A stretch of DNA of 64,000 nt from Alkalicoccobacillus porphyridii. GTDB lineage: Bacteria; Bacillota; Bacilli; Bacillales; Bacillaceae_D. Shown here one piece after another: positions 26,342 to 35,009 of the stretch. The DNA lies in contig NZ_VLXZ01000005.1 in assembly GCF_007293315.1 (NCBI RefSeq), positions 124,001 through 188,000 on the forward strand. Direction: 5' to 3'. The first letter of the stretch is position 1. Every line of letters starts with the position of its first letter. Under the pieces are notes generated by a model. The model had not been told where the DNA came from and made no database searches. It saw nothing but the letters and a program-made list of their open reading frames with translations. The translations under genes and the position numbers were made by a program.

Positions 26342-27178
26342 ATGCAAATCAATAAAAAAATTACATTTTTAGGTGCCGGCTCGATGGCTGAGGCGATTAT
26401 TGGAGGATTAATATCTCGTGATATCGTCGCCCCACATTCTATTACTGCAGCCAACCTACAGGACCAAAAGCGTTTAAACTATATTAAAGAAACATACAAG
26501 ATTAAAACGCAGGCAAATCGTTTAGAGGCGACAGACTCTGCTGATATTATTATCCTTGCTATGAAACCAAAGAATTTCCATGATGCTATCTCACATATTA
26601 AGCATGTGATTTCAAAAGATCAGCTGATTGTCTCAGTTATAGCAGGCATTCCGACCTCTCAGATTGAGGAGACGCTAGGTGAAGACATCCCGGTTATTCG
26701 CACAATGCCTAATACTTCGGCAAAGGTAGGCGAATCAGCTTCAGCGATTTGTCGAGGAAAACACGCAACGGATGCCCATCTGTTTACCGTGGAAACGCTG
26801 TTTAATGCTATAGGCACCGTATCGATTGTTGAAGAAGCCCAGATGGATGCCGTTACTGGGATTGCCGGTTCTGGTCCAGCTTATTTCTATTATATGATTG
26901 AAGCCATGGAGAAAGCAGGATGTGAGGCCGGACTCTCAGAAGAACAAACGCACGAACTAGTAAGGCAAACCATCATTGGTGTCGGAAAACGACTGCAAAA
27001 CACCAGCAAATCGCCTAAGGAGCTTTATCAAGAGGTCATGAGCCCTGGCGGCACAACCGAAGCCGGTATCCATACACTGGCTAAGCATCATTTTCAAGAA
27101 ACCGTTCAGGAAGCAGTAGGTAACGCGGTAACCCGTTCTAAAGAGCTTGGGCAATCCTTGCCGACCATTCAGAAGTAA
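26342..27178 (+). CDS. proC: Pyrroline-5-carboxylate reductase
   Basis: The protein has 278 residues from ATG 26342, chosen because TAAGGA lies 9 bases upstream. An ATG at 26333 touches the ribosome site and is less likely. The N-terminal Rossmann motif is ITFLGAGSMAEAIIGGL. VIRTMPNTSAKVGESASAI and the C-terminal VTGIAGSGPAYFYYMIEAMEKAG, VMSPGGTTEAGI are ProC signatures. It completes proline synthesis, 12 bases after proA, so all three genes are under the T-box. Confidence 0.95.
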   Translation: MQINKKITFLGAGSMAEAIIGGLISRDIVAPHSITAANLQDQKRLNYIKETYKIKTQANRLEATDSADIIILAMKPKNFHDAISHIKHVISKDQLIVSVIAGIPTSQIEETLGEDIPVIRTMPNTSAKVGESASAICRGKHATDAHLFTVETLFNAIGTVSIVEEAQMDAVTGIAGSGPAYFYYMIEAMEKAGCEAGLSEEQTHELVRQTIIGVGKRLQNTSKSPKELYQEVMSPGGTTEAGIHTLAKHHFQETVQEAVGNAVTRSKELGQSLPTIQK

Positions 27179-27182
27179 AAAT

Positions 27183-27226
27183 AGCTGTGAACAGACTAAA
27201 GAACTGAAGGTCTGTCGCAGCTTTTT
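27183..27226 (+). terminator. Terminator of the proBAC operon
   Basis: AGCTGTGAACAGAC pairs with GTCTGTCGCAGCT around an A-rich loop, followed by TTTTT, 5 bases beyond the proC stop. Confidence 0.85.
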
Positions 27227-27339
27227 ATGTTAGAAAAAGCTATGATTAAAATTGCAAGGTAGATCATATACGTGTACTATAACATTATAATATTATCTTA
27301 TATAGTTACTATCATTTACTCTTAGAAAGGTATGTGTCC

Positions 27340-28047
27340 ATGAATCTAAATCGAAAAACGGGACCGCTTTATATACAAGTTAAAAATATTCTCAAAGAAC
27401 GCATTCTAAATCAGGATTATCCTATCCATTCATTAATTCCGCCAGAGTCACAGCTTGAAAAAGAATTTAATGTAAGCAAAATTACTATTAGAAAGGCTGT
27501 TGAACTATTAGCTCAAGAAGGGTACGTTGATAAAAAGATTGGATATGGGACGGTTGTATTAAATAATGCCGCTTTTAATAACATGTCTACGGGTCAAAAT
27601 TTCTCAAGCTTTCTTCTAAAAGAAGGCAAACAGCTAACGAAGAAAGTGATAAGTGTCTCACAAATAAATACTCCAACTGAAATAGTAACTGAAACAACGG
27701 TCAAAACGTGTACACTTATTGAAAGGTTATATTACTTAGATGAAGAACCGTATATCTATATGATCCATTACATTCCTCTGCCAGTAGAATTGCCACTTGA
27801 GCTAGAGTATTACGCTCAATCCTTGTATGATGCACTCCGTAAATCTGGGGCAACCTTTAACCAGTTCCGAGATGAGTTTACAATTAGTTTGCCTCCTGAT
27901 TCCGTGAAAACGCATCTTAACATCAACCAAGAGGTCCTGCTTAAACGAACTCGATTTGCATATGATTTAAATGAATCATTAATTGAATACTCTCATGCTT
28001 TTTATTTAACAAGTAAACAAAGCTATGTCATCGACTTTACCGTATAA
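27340..28047 (+). CDS. GntR family regulator with UTRA ligand domain
   Basis: The protein has 235 residues from ATG 27340 (AGAAAGG 9 bases upstream). The N-terminal winged helix is at about residues 5-75 (PLYIQVKNILKERILNQDY, PPESQLEKEFNVSKITIRKAVELLAQEGYVDKKIGYGTVV). The UTRA domain follows at about residues 90-230 (ERLYYLDEEPYIYMIHYIPL). UTRA regulators of this HutC/TreR group usually sense phosphorylated sugars or amines. No target gene is adjacent except the remnant at 28149, so the regulon is unknown. Confidence 0.87.
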   Translation: MNLNRKTGPLYIQVKNILKERILNQDYPIHSLIPPESQLEKEFNVSKITIRKAVELLAQEGYVDKKIGYGTVVLNNAAFNNMSTGQNFSSFLLKEGKQLTKKVISVSQINTPTEIVTETTVKTCTLIERLYYLDEEPYIYMIHYIPLPVELPLELEYYAQSLYDALRKSGATFNQFRDEFTISLPPDSVKTHLNINQEVLLKRTRFAYDLNESLIEYSHAFYLTSKQSYVIDFTV

Positions 28048-28049
28048 CA

Positions 28050-28086
28050 AAAAGGACTCTCTACGATCTTGAGCTGAGTCCTTTTT
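28050..28086 (+). terminator. Terminator of the GntR/UTRA gene
   Basis: AAAAAGGACTC pairs with GAGTCCTTTTTT around a 16-base loop, directly after the stop. Confidence 0.85.
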
Positions 28087-28148
28087 TAGTATGTTAACCT
28101 TTTAGATCAACTAGTGCTCATGAACATTCCTCTGGTTTATCTCTTGAT

Positions 28149-28298
28149 TTATAATCGAGGAGTATACAAGGGGATGACTTTTTCAACACCAGCATCTAAC
28201 GCTCCCCTAACAATCTCTGGTTCTTCATATAGCTTTTTACATATTAAAGCGTTTTGACTTTTTTGAAAATAATGCTCGTCATACTTCAGCTTCCTACA
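28149..28298 (-). pseudogene. Possible gene remnant, 49 codons without a start
   Basis: In the 374-base gap between the GntR regulator and the sodium channel, one minus-strand frame reads 49 protein-like codons to a TAA. It includes LYEEPEIVRGALDAGV and ends VIPLYTPRL. It has no in-frame start and is preceded by TAA. The composition looks like a real C-terminus, but I do not recognise it. It could be the decayed target gene of the neighbouring UTRA regulator, or chance. The rest of the gap shows no gene. Confidence 0.3.
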
Positions 28299-28421
28299 TT
28301 AACATTTTAAGGTGTTCACTCTTTTATCATGATTTCTTTATAGAATTGAATCGATTATGTTGTCTAACAATTTCTCTTTCGTATAAAATAAAATGAGATG
28401 ATTTCGTTGAAGGAGTTTTAA

Positions 28422-29231
28422 ATGACCGAATTAAAAAACTATCAAAAAAAGCTATATACATATGTTGAGAGTTCTTGGTTTACAGGTATTGTCATCACTT
28501 TAATATTAATCAACGCCATTATTGTTGGCTTAGAAACGTTTCCAGCGATTTATACAGAGTACAAGCAACAATTCTTTTTAATAGATCGCATCCTTCTTTA
28601 TATTTTTACCGTTGAACTGATTATGCGATTTATGGCTGTCAGTCCAAAGAGATTTTTCTCACGAGGCTGGAACTGGTTTGATCTTATTATTGTAGGCGCT
28701 GGTCATATCTTTGTGGGTGCTCACTTTGTTACTGTATTACGAGTATTGCGTGTACTAAGAGTCTTACGAGCGATCTCTGTGATTCCGTCCTTACGTCGCC
28801 TTGTAGATGCACTTTTGCTTACTCTTCCTTCTATGGGTAATATCTTCATTTTAATGGCTATTTTCTTTTACATATTTGCAGTTATTGGAACGATGTTATT
28901 CCAAGGAGTAGCTCCTGAATACTTTGGTAGTCTTCAGCTTTCATTAATGACATTATTTCAAATTGTTACGCTAGATTCATGGTCAAGCGGAATCATGCGA
29001 CCCATCCTTGAAGAATTCTGGTGGGCCTGGATCTACTTTATCTCCTTCGTACTCATTGGAACCTTTGTGATTTTCAATCTATTCATTGGAGTTATTGTTA
29101 ACAATGTCGAGAAAGCGAACGAAGCCGACAACGCTCCTGACCTACTAAAAAAAGAGAAAGAACAAGAACAAACCATTAAGGAGATGCGTCAGGAATTGAA
29201 GGAAATTAAGGAATTACTTCAGAACAGGTGA
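28422..29231 (+). CDS. NaChBac-like voltage-gated sodium channel
   Basis: The 269-residue six-helix protein has an S4 with VLRVLRVLRVLRAISVIPSLRRLV (Arg every third residue). A pore loop follows with FQIVTLDSWSSGIMRP, then S6 (GTFVIFNLFIGVIVNNVE) and a C-terminal heptad coiled coil (KEKEQEQTIKEMRQELKEIKELL) that tetramerises such channels. NaChBac of an alkaliphilic Bacillus is 274 residues with filter TLESWAS; here the filter Glu is Asp185. The family supports pH homeostasis, motility and chemotaxis in alkaliphiles. AGGAG precedes the ATG. Confidence 0.93.
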   Translation: MTELKNYQKKLYTYVESSWFTGIVITLILINAIIVGLETFPAIYTEYKQQFFLIDRILLYIFTVELIMRFMAVSPKRFFSRGWNWFDLIIVGAGHIFVGAHFVTVLRVLRVLRVLRAISVIPSLRRLVDALLLTLPSMGNIFILMAIFFYIFAVIGTMLFQGVAPEYFGSLQLSLMTLFQIVTLDSWSSGIMRPILEEFWWAWIYFISFVLIGTFVIFNLFIGVIVNNVEKANEADNAPDLLKKEKEQEQTIKEMRQELKEIKELLQNR

Positions 29232-29259
29232 ACTAGCGTTTTTTTATTGAGTGCTAAGT

Positions 29260-29649
29260 GGCTGGGACATTAATTTTTAATCTAATGGTGGCGCGAACCA
29301 ATATGGCATAAAATCGTTTGGGTGTCTATTTAATAAAGGGAGAGTTTGGCTACGCTTCGGAAATATACTCCGCCTTTCCGTGGGCGGCTGGTGAGCCTCC
29401 CACAGGAGTCTCCGTATATTCCCTACGCTGTTTTTTACTTATACCCCTTCTTTTCAGTTACATTGGTAGTTTATTATTCAGACTCGAGTGAATTGTATCT
29501 GAAAAAAATGTTCACTCCTATCAATAAAAGAAAATAGAGGATAAAGTCATCCATCAATGACCTTATCCTCTATTCTTATATGTTTGGATGATGTTCATTA
29601 TCAAGCGTTATTGACCTTGGTTTCCTCTTACTAGGACCGAGTCCCAGCC
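29260..29649. repeat. Gene-free repeat region bounded by GGCTGGGAC inverted repeats
   Basis: GGCTGGGAC at 29260-29268 is mirrored by GTCCCAGCC at 29641-29649. Inside, 29345-29430 has a stem-loop repeat (GGCTACGCTTCGGAAATATAC ... GTATATTCCCTACGC with a GC-rich core). This resembles dispersed intergenic repeats I know from many Bacillaceae. A terminator-like hairpin lies at 29533-29574. No gene is convincing; the short frames here are incidental. The region separates convergent genes. Confidence 0.65.
29533..29574. terminator. Hairpin between convergent genes
   Basis: AATAGAGGATAAAGTCA pairs with TGACCTTATCCTCTATT with one mismatch around a TCCATCAA loop. A-rich and T-rich flanks suggest bidirectional termination for the sodium channel and aspartokinase transcripts. 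Confidence 0.65.
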
Positions 29650-29661
29650 TCTTAGAACATC

Positions 29662-31032
29662 TTATTGAATTGTTCCATCGGATGCACCAAAGAATTCTTC
29701 GTAAAGTGCTTGAACGGCACGATCGGCATCCTCTTGATGAACACCAAGAACCAAACTGACTTCTGAGGAGCCTTGGTTGATCATTTCAATGTTTACATGA
29801 GCTCGAGCCAAGGCTGCTGTGGCGCGTGCAGATACGCCAACAGTGTTATGCATACCTTCTCCCACAATCATCACCATGGAGAAATCTTTCTCAATGTAGA
29901 CATCATCCGCATGTAGCTCATTTTTAATTCGGTCAATGATTCTCTCCTGCATCTCATCTGTTAGCTGATGTTCACGGAGGATCACAGAGGTATCATCAAT
30001 TCCTGATGGGATATGCTCGTAGGATAGACCTTCATCCTCTAGGATTTGTAATAAGCGACGACCAAACCCAACTTCGCGGTTCATTAAGTACTTACGCACA
30101 TAAATGGTGGAAAATCCATCATCAGCCGCAATCCCAATGACCGGATTAAAGAAGTACTCTCGCTCTGCAATAATCATTGTCCCAGAAGTAGATGGATTAT
30201 TTGTATTCTTTACACACACAGGAATTCCTTTACGGAAAGCTGGTATAAGGGCCTCATCGTGAAAAACTGAAAAGCCAGCATAAGATAATTCACGCATCTC
30301 TCGATAAGTCATCCGCTTAATTTCAACTGGTTCGTTTACGACATTTGGATTTGCAGCGTAAACGGAATCAACATCGGTGAAGTTTTCATATAACTCAGCT
30401 TGAATACCCGCTGCCAGAATTGCCCCTGTAATGTCTGACCCTCCGCGAGGAAATGTGACCAGTGTTCCTTCTGGTGAGTAACCAAAAAAACCTGGAAAAA
30501 CAATGACTCCCTCATGGTCTCTAAGTTTAATTAGTTGATCATATGCTTCAGGAAGGACTTGAGCATTTCCCGGCTCGTCACTAACTAAAAGCCCAGCATC
30601 TTTAGGATTTAAATATGTAGCATTCAACCCGGTGCTTTTCAAATAGGCAGCTATTAGCTTCGCATTATTATCCTCACCACTGGCTTTAATAGAATCCATA
30701 AACACTCCTGGATTATGGCGATTTGTAGCCAGACGTTCTCTAAGATCCGTTTCAATTAATGTAATGATGTCTCCGTCAATTTTCAGTTCCTCTGCAATAG
30801 AGCGATATCTCTCCAATACAGCCTGTAATTCTGATTCAGCTTCACCTGTTGCTAGGCTTAACTCTCCAAGCTCAATGAGCAAGTCTGTTACTTTCGAGTC
30901 ATTCTTATCGCGTTTCCCAGGAGCTGAAACTACTACAATTTTTCTATCGTGGTCTTCTGATATTATGGCTGCAACCTTGCGAATTTGCTCCGCACTTGCT
31001 ACAGACGATCCCCCAAATTTTGCTACCTTCAT
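29662..31032 (-). CDS. yclM: Aspartate kinase (class III-like, ACT-domain regulated)
   Basis: The 456-residue enzyme phosphorylates aspartate at the head of the Lys, Met and Thr pathway. VAKFGGSSVASAEQIRKVA opens the kinase domain. SGEDNNAKLIAAYLKSTG and FPRGGSDITGAILAAGI bind the substrates. Two ACT domains fill about residues 310-456 (VGFGRRLLQILEDEGLSYEHIPSG; MVIVGEGMHNTVGVSARATAALA). Length and motifs fit B. subtilis YclM (aspartokinase III). The 250-base upstream region holds a weak GCGCCTTAT/ATAAGGC stem but no recognisable lysine riboswitch. Confidence 0.9.
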   Translation of the reverse strand: MKVAKFGGSSVASAEQIRKVAAIISEDHDRKIVVVSAPGKRDKNDSKVTDLLIELGELSLATGEAESELQAVLERYRSIAEELKIDGDIITLIETDLRERLATNRHNPGVFMDSIKASGEDNNAKLIAAYLKSTGLNATYLNPKDAGLLVSDEPGNAQVLPEAYDQLIKLRDHEGVIVFPGFFGYSPEGTLVTFPRGGSDITGAILAAGIQAELYENFTDVDSVYAANPNVVNEPVEIKRMTYREMRELSYAGFSVFHDEALIPAFRKGIPVCVKNTNNPSTSGTMIIAEREYFFNPVIGIAADDGFSTIYVRKYLMNREVGFGRRLLQILEDEGLSYEHIPSGIDDTSVILREHQLTDEMQERIIDRIKNELHADDVYIEKDFSMVMIVGEGMHNTVGVSARATAALARAHVNIEMINQGSSEVSLVLGVHQEDADRAVQALYEEFFGASDGTIQ

Positions 31033-31279
31033 CTTTGACTCTCCAGCTCCTAACTTTTCTCTACTTTTCTTTGTTTGAACATTCCAATTGTAGCATCATC
31101 GAGCCTTATGCGCAAAGCAAGCTAGAGCTCGGTAGCACTGATATAAGGCGCTTAGATTCGATTAGAGTAGGTCACGCTATGTGAGCTAGTTCTTTCCTTC
31201 ATAAGCCATATGTATGACTACATTATAGCTTATCGCATGCCTTCATTATGATATTACAAATAACGGAAGTATGTTCATC

Positions 31280-31912
31280 TCATTCTGCCCCCTCAGGCTC
31301 TAACACCTGAATATAAAAAAGATACATGGTCTCATAGTCATCATTAGGTTGGGTTGCATGCTCTAGATCAAAAGTACGGAACCTAGAGGAAGGAGCGATA
31401 ATATATTGGGCAATATAATGCTTTTCATTAGATTCATCATTAATGACCATGTCCTCATTTTCGAGAAGGCTACCGGATGAAAAGGATTTTTGGTCTGTAT
31501 TTAATTCACCTAATACAAACTCGCTGCTAAATCCTCCCCCACCCTCCATTGTCATCTGAAAATCTCCTCGTGTCTCGGATTCTTCCTCAAGAAGCATAAT
31601 GGACATACGTTCATAGGACTCACTGAACCCGTCATCAGGGTCAGGGTCCGTTAGAATTGATGTAATCTCAATTTCTTCTTGTGGCTCACCAAAGTGATAA
31701 TAGTCTACACCTATCTTTATCTCTTCACCTTTTGGAAGTTGACCATCTAACTCAAAAATAAATGTATCCTTTGAAACAGTAGAAAACAATAATTTTTCAT
31801 TTTCCGTTAATTCCACTTCTGATAGAGTTAATTCTCCATTTGAAGAGGAGCATCCAGTTAACCAGAGTAGTCCCATTAGAGCAATGCACATAAACATGAA
31901 TGTTCTGTTCAT
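31280..31912 (-). CDS. Predicted lipoprotein of unknown function
   Basis: The protein has 210 residues from ATG 31912 (GGAGG 5 bases upstream). The lipobox LTGC follows a hydrophobic helix. The mature protein is strongly acidic (many Asp and Glu) with a Gly-rich EGGGGFSSEF at about residue 130. No family is recognised. It is monocistronic, and nothing nearby points to a role. Confidence 0.7.
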   Translation of the reverse strand: MNRTFMFMCIALMGLLWLTGCSSSNGELTLSEVELTENEKLLFSTVSKDTFIFELDGQLPKGEEIKIGVDYYHFGEPQEEIEITSILTDPDPDDGFSESYERMSIMLLEEESETRGDFQMTMEGGGGFSSEFVLGELNTDQKSFSSGSLLENEDMVINDESNEKHYIAQYIIAPSSRFRTFDLEHATQPNDDYETMYLFYIQVLEPEGAE

Positions 31913-32134
31913 TTTCGCCTCCGCATGTTCACTTAAATGTATTTTATGGATATAATCATACAATATGAAAAGATAAAATGAAGCGAATTCCTTTCATTAT
32001 TTAGAAAAATATTAGAATGACCAAGTAATCGAATCACCTTTTCTTGTTTGTCCCTCTGGATTTGTTGTAAACTAGACAGAGCACTAATTGAGACCAAGCA
32101 CACTTGGAATATTTGAGAGACCGGAGTGAACAGA

Positions 32135-33028
32135 ATGACACGTGTATTACCATCTAAAGCTGAACGCCATCGCTTATTTGGCTCAGTTGAACCTATAGAA
32201 GGAAAGAAACCTAAAACAAAAGAGGAAATGACGGACCTTCAGAATAAACCATCCGATTATTTTTTCCCTATTCAGCAAGTGGGTATATCTAAAGTAAAAT
32301 ACCCAGTTATGGTTGAATCTGATTGGGCGCCAGAAACCCAAACGGCTACCGCTGAATTTCGTTTAACAACTAATCTTGGAGCTGATTATAAGGGTATTAA
32401 TATGAGTCGTTTAACTGAACAGCTTCATTCTTTTTATCAAGTTCATCTATTATCTCCAGAAACATTACGAGAGCTTGCTGCTATACTGGCTCGTGAAATG
32501 AATCAGACCGCGGCACAGGTTGAAGTAAGCTTCCCTTGGTTCTTCCTAAAGAAAGCTCCTTCCTCCGAAAAAGAAGGACTGGCTCACGCACAAATTACTT
32601 ATCGGGTTGAATTTGATGAAGCGACTGGCTACAAAACGGAAATTAGCCTTGAAGCAGCAGTTACAACGCTTTGTCCTTGCTCAAAAGAAATTAGTGAGTA
32701 TAGCGCGCATAATCAACGAGGCTTTGTAACTATGACTATTCGTACAACGGAAGACTCGACAATAGATTGGAAAACAGCGTTAGTTGAAGCGGCTGAATCC
32801 AATGCAAGCTCTATTCTCTATCCTGTATTAAAACGTCCTGATGAGAAAGCTGTCACTGAGCGCGCCTATGAAAACCCTCGCTTTGTAGAGGATTTAGCCA
32901 GACTCGTTGCCGCTGACCTATATGAGCATGAAGAGGTTCGCGAATTTACAATTGATTGTCGGAACGAAGAGTCTATCCACCAGCACGATGCCGTAGCTAG
33001 ACTTCATTACAATAAGGATCAGCAGTAG
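32135..33028 (+). CDS. folE2: GTP cyclohydrolase IB
   Basis: The 297-residue FolE2 enzyme converts GTP to dihydroneopterin triphosphate for folate and pterins. VGISKVKYPVMV near the start, then TTLCPCSKEISEYSAHNQRGFV with the catalytic Cys are family signatures. PRFVEDLARLVAADL is near the end. The ATG at 32135 has GGAG 8 bases upstream; an in-frame GTG nine bases earlier overlaps it. In B. subtilis this isozyme is induced by zinc shortage through Zur; I find no clear Zur box here. Confidence 0.95.
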   Translation: MTRVLPSKAERHRLFGSVEPIEGKKPKTKEEMTDLQNKPSDYFFPIQQVGISKVKYPVMVESDWAPETQTATAEFRLTTNLGADYKGINMSRLTEQLHSFYQVHLLSPETLRELAAILAREMNQTAAQVEVSFPWFFLKKAPSSEKEGLAHAQITYRVEFDEATGYKTEISLEAAVTTLCPCSKEISEYSAHNQRGFVTMTIRTTEDSTIDWKTALVEAAESNASSILYPVLKRPDEKAVTERAYENPRFVEDLARLVAADLYEHEEVREFTIDCRNEESIHQHDAVARLHYNKDQQ

Positions 33029-33061
33029 AGTATTCTCTAGTTGATTTTAAGTGAAATTAAG

Positions 33062-33092
33062 GGAACTTCCATTTTGGGGAGTTCCTTTTTTT
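33062..33092 (+). terminator. Terminator of folE2
   Basis: GGAACTTCC pairs with GGGGAGTTCC around ATTTT, then TTTTTTT. It lies 34 bases past the folE2 stop. Confidence 0.85.
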
Positions 33093-33104
33093 GAATAGTG
33101 AGCC

Positions 33105-33590
33105 TTACAGTTTTAATGTCATTTTATACATCTTAGTTATAAAACCTTCAAGATTGTCATCAAATTCTGAAACAACTTGGAACCCTTTTGCACGATAAAA
33201 GTTTGTTCCTATCTTATTTTCTTTCTCAACACTTATATAGACTGACTTTGCACCGTTAATGTTCTTGATACCTTCTTTAAGCAAGGCAGTCCCGATTCCT
33301 TTACCTTGATAGTCTGAATATAAATAAATTGCTCCTAGTTCAACTATGCCATCTTCTTTTACAGGAGAGAAATTAGCGAATCCGACAATTTTTTCGTCCT
33401 TTTCAGCAACGTAAAGAAAAGAAACATCTAAACGTTGGAGCATCATTTCATCATTATAAGCTGAGTTTAAAAAGCTTTCTTGTATTTCAAGAGGGATTAT
33501 ATCCTCATATGTAGTATTCCAACTTGTTTTAGCCACCTTCTGAACTTCGTTTATATCCTTCTTTTCCATTTTGCGAATGGTGTACCCCAT
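33105..33590 (-). CDS. GNAT family N-acetyltransferase
   Basis: The protein has 161 residues from ATG 33590, which is spaced well from AAGGGGTG. IRKMEKKDINEVQKVAK opens the fold. Motif A, LGAIYLYSDYQGKGIGTALLKEGI, with QGKGIG binds acetyl-CoA; VYISVEKENKIGTNFYRAKGF is motif B. The substrate is unknown. It is convergent with folE2. Confidence 0.85.
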   Translation of the reverse strand: MGYTIRKMEKKDINEVQKVAKTSWNTTYEDIIPLEIQESFLNSAYNDEMMLQRLDVSFLYVAEKDEKIVGFANFSPVKEDGIVELGAIYLYSDYQGKGIGTALLKEGIKNINGAKSVYISVEKENKIGTNFYRAKGFQVVSEFDDNLEGFITKMYKMTLKL

Positions 33591-33747
33591 TATCAACACC
33601 CCTTAAATGATACACTCTTTGTTCTGTAATCATGCCTTTTCTTGAACAACGAAATTATTCATTTGAAAAAATTCTGACAGAATCAGTTTATTCTAAATTA
33701 TGACTGAGGGTGATTTTAGTACAGTTCGTAAGCATAAGTACATGGAA

Positions 33748-34391
33748 GAATTGGTGGGTATCTGAGTATCGGTTCTTCGCCACCGCTCCCGAAAATGGGG
33801 GTACGCTTACCGCGGGAAGGTAATGAGCCAACCCGACTGCGTCGATTTATCTCATTGAACCTTTTCATCCCGCAGGTGACGGCCCTCCATTTTCGTCCGC
33901 TTGGTAAGTAGCAGGCATCAAGTATTATACACTTAGTATGAGGAATTACTTTGGAAGAGTCATATAAATTCCCTCAAAAAACATCCTTCTGTTGCTAAAG
34001 TAGGTTCAATCAAGCGAAAGTAGAATCGTCCGACTCCTACGGTCACTGAAAACTATTTAGATAAGACTGCGAATGTTCTTCAATTGTTTAAGTCAGAACG
34101 TTAGCGGAAGGAGAACCCGTAGACTCCTGCGGAACAGAACGCGTCTGAAGACATCAAAGGGGTGGTTTTCCACTTCGAGGGCTGAGGCCGTTCTTGCGGG
34201 TGCGAGGGTTCTCCTGTAGCGGTGCCATTCCGCTCATTCTTACATGACTTTTCCAGTGGCCTCGATAGCATGTGACAGAACGAAATTTAGTTGCGTCTTT
34301 CCACTTAATTGGCTGAACCGTGCCCGCGGTAAGCATGCCCCCATTTTCGGGAGCGCCAGCCGAAGAACCGATACTCATATACCCTCAATTC
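33748..34391. repeat. 644-bp gene-free island with 81-bp inverted terminal repeats
   Basis: The arms at 33748-33829 and 34311-34391 are imperfect complements. They share GAGTATCGGTTCTTCG, GCTCCCGAAAATGGGGG and GCTTACCGCGGG. The left arm continues into a nested stem (GAAAATGGGGG with CCCTCCATTTTC near 33890). The centre holds another stem-loop (AGGAGAACCC at 34109 with GGGTTCTCCT at 34206). GC is higher than in the genes around it. No transposase or credible ORF is present. The whole gap 33600-34394 is this element plus short AT-rich flanks. A fragment of the arm recurs at 58043-58096. Confidence 0.85.
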
Positions 34392-34394
34392 CTT

Positions 34395-35009
34395 TCAATT
34401 CAATTCATCCATCCACTGTTTCAAAAGCAGGTCTCGATCTGGAGCAAGCAAAAATTCATCTCCCATGCATCTATGTAACAGGATTTGCTTTTGTTTGCCT
34501 GTTAAATCTGACTGTACAATCTGTTGTCTTATGGGAGCAAGTATCTCTAGCTCCTTAAAAACATTCGCATCCGTCAGGGCATCTTTTAGTAATTCTTTTA
34601 ATTTTTTTGTATAAGCCGGATATACACCATTCGTGCTCACACCGAGCGTAACTGGTCCTTCATCTATTACTGTGGGGAAGTGAATATCACTTCTTGCCGC
34701 GTCATGAGCAGCATAAACCCATTGCCCCTGCCAGCTATTAGCAAGTAACTCATCATTTAGTGTTTGGTTATTTGTGCAAATGAACAACAACTGACTACTA
34801 AATGATTCTCCTTGCGTTAACGCACGCTTCTCCCACGTGAAATGCGCCCTCTGCTTAAGCAAATCTTCATGAAGGTCAGGAGAAACAACCGTCACTTCCG
34901 CCCCGTATTCGAGCAAAAGTTTCAGCCGACGAGCCGCAACAGTACCTCCTCCTATACAGTGAACCGTTCGATTTTGCACTTGAACGAATAAAGGAAGTTT
35001 CTCAGACAT
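34395..35009 (-). CDS. sirC: Precorrin-2 dehydrogenase
   Basis: The 204-residue NAD-dependent enzyme oxidises precorrin-2 to sirohydrochlorin. The Rossmann start is LPLFVQVQNRTVHCIGGGTVAARRLKLLLEYGAEVTVVSP. FICTNNQTLNDEL and GVSTNGVYPAYTKKLKELL are typical of the short SirC/YlnF form. The ATG at 35009 has AAGGAA 6 bases upstream; the gene overlaps sirB by 8 bases. It is the last of three siroheme genes. Its stop touches the inverted-repeat island. Confidence 0.9.
   Translation of the reverse strand: MSEKLPLFVQVQNRTVHCIGGGTVAARRLKLLLEYGAEVTVVSPDLHEDLLKQRAHFTWEKRALTQGESFSSQLLFICTNNQTLNDELLANSWQGQWVYAAHDAARSDIHFPTVIDEGPVTLGVSTNGVYPAYTKKLKELLKDALTDANVFKELEILAPIRQQIVQSDLTGKQKQILLHRCMGDEFLLAPDRDLLLKQWMDELN

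Noticed and set aside
29346-29537. A 63-codon ORF beside the sodium channel gene.
   Set aside because: It runs through the stem-loop repeat, has no ribosome site and gives a proline- and tyrosine-rich product with no pattern.
31033-31279. A lysine riboswitch in front of the aspartokinase gene.
   Set aside because: The region lacks the long conserved lysine aptamer motifs; only a weak GCGCCTTAT/ATAAGGC stem is visible.
32029-32134. A Zur box upstream of folE2, expected from B. subtilis.
   Set aside because: No palindrome close to AAATCGTAATNATTACGATTT is present; AAGTAATCGAATC is only a weak half-match.
34154-34558. ORFs of 74 and 104 codons inside and beside the inverted-repeat island.
   Set aside because: They lie in hairpin-rich repeat sequence or antisense to sirC, without ribosome sites or recognisable domains.
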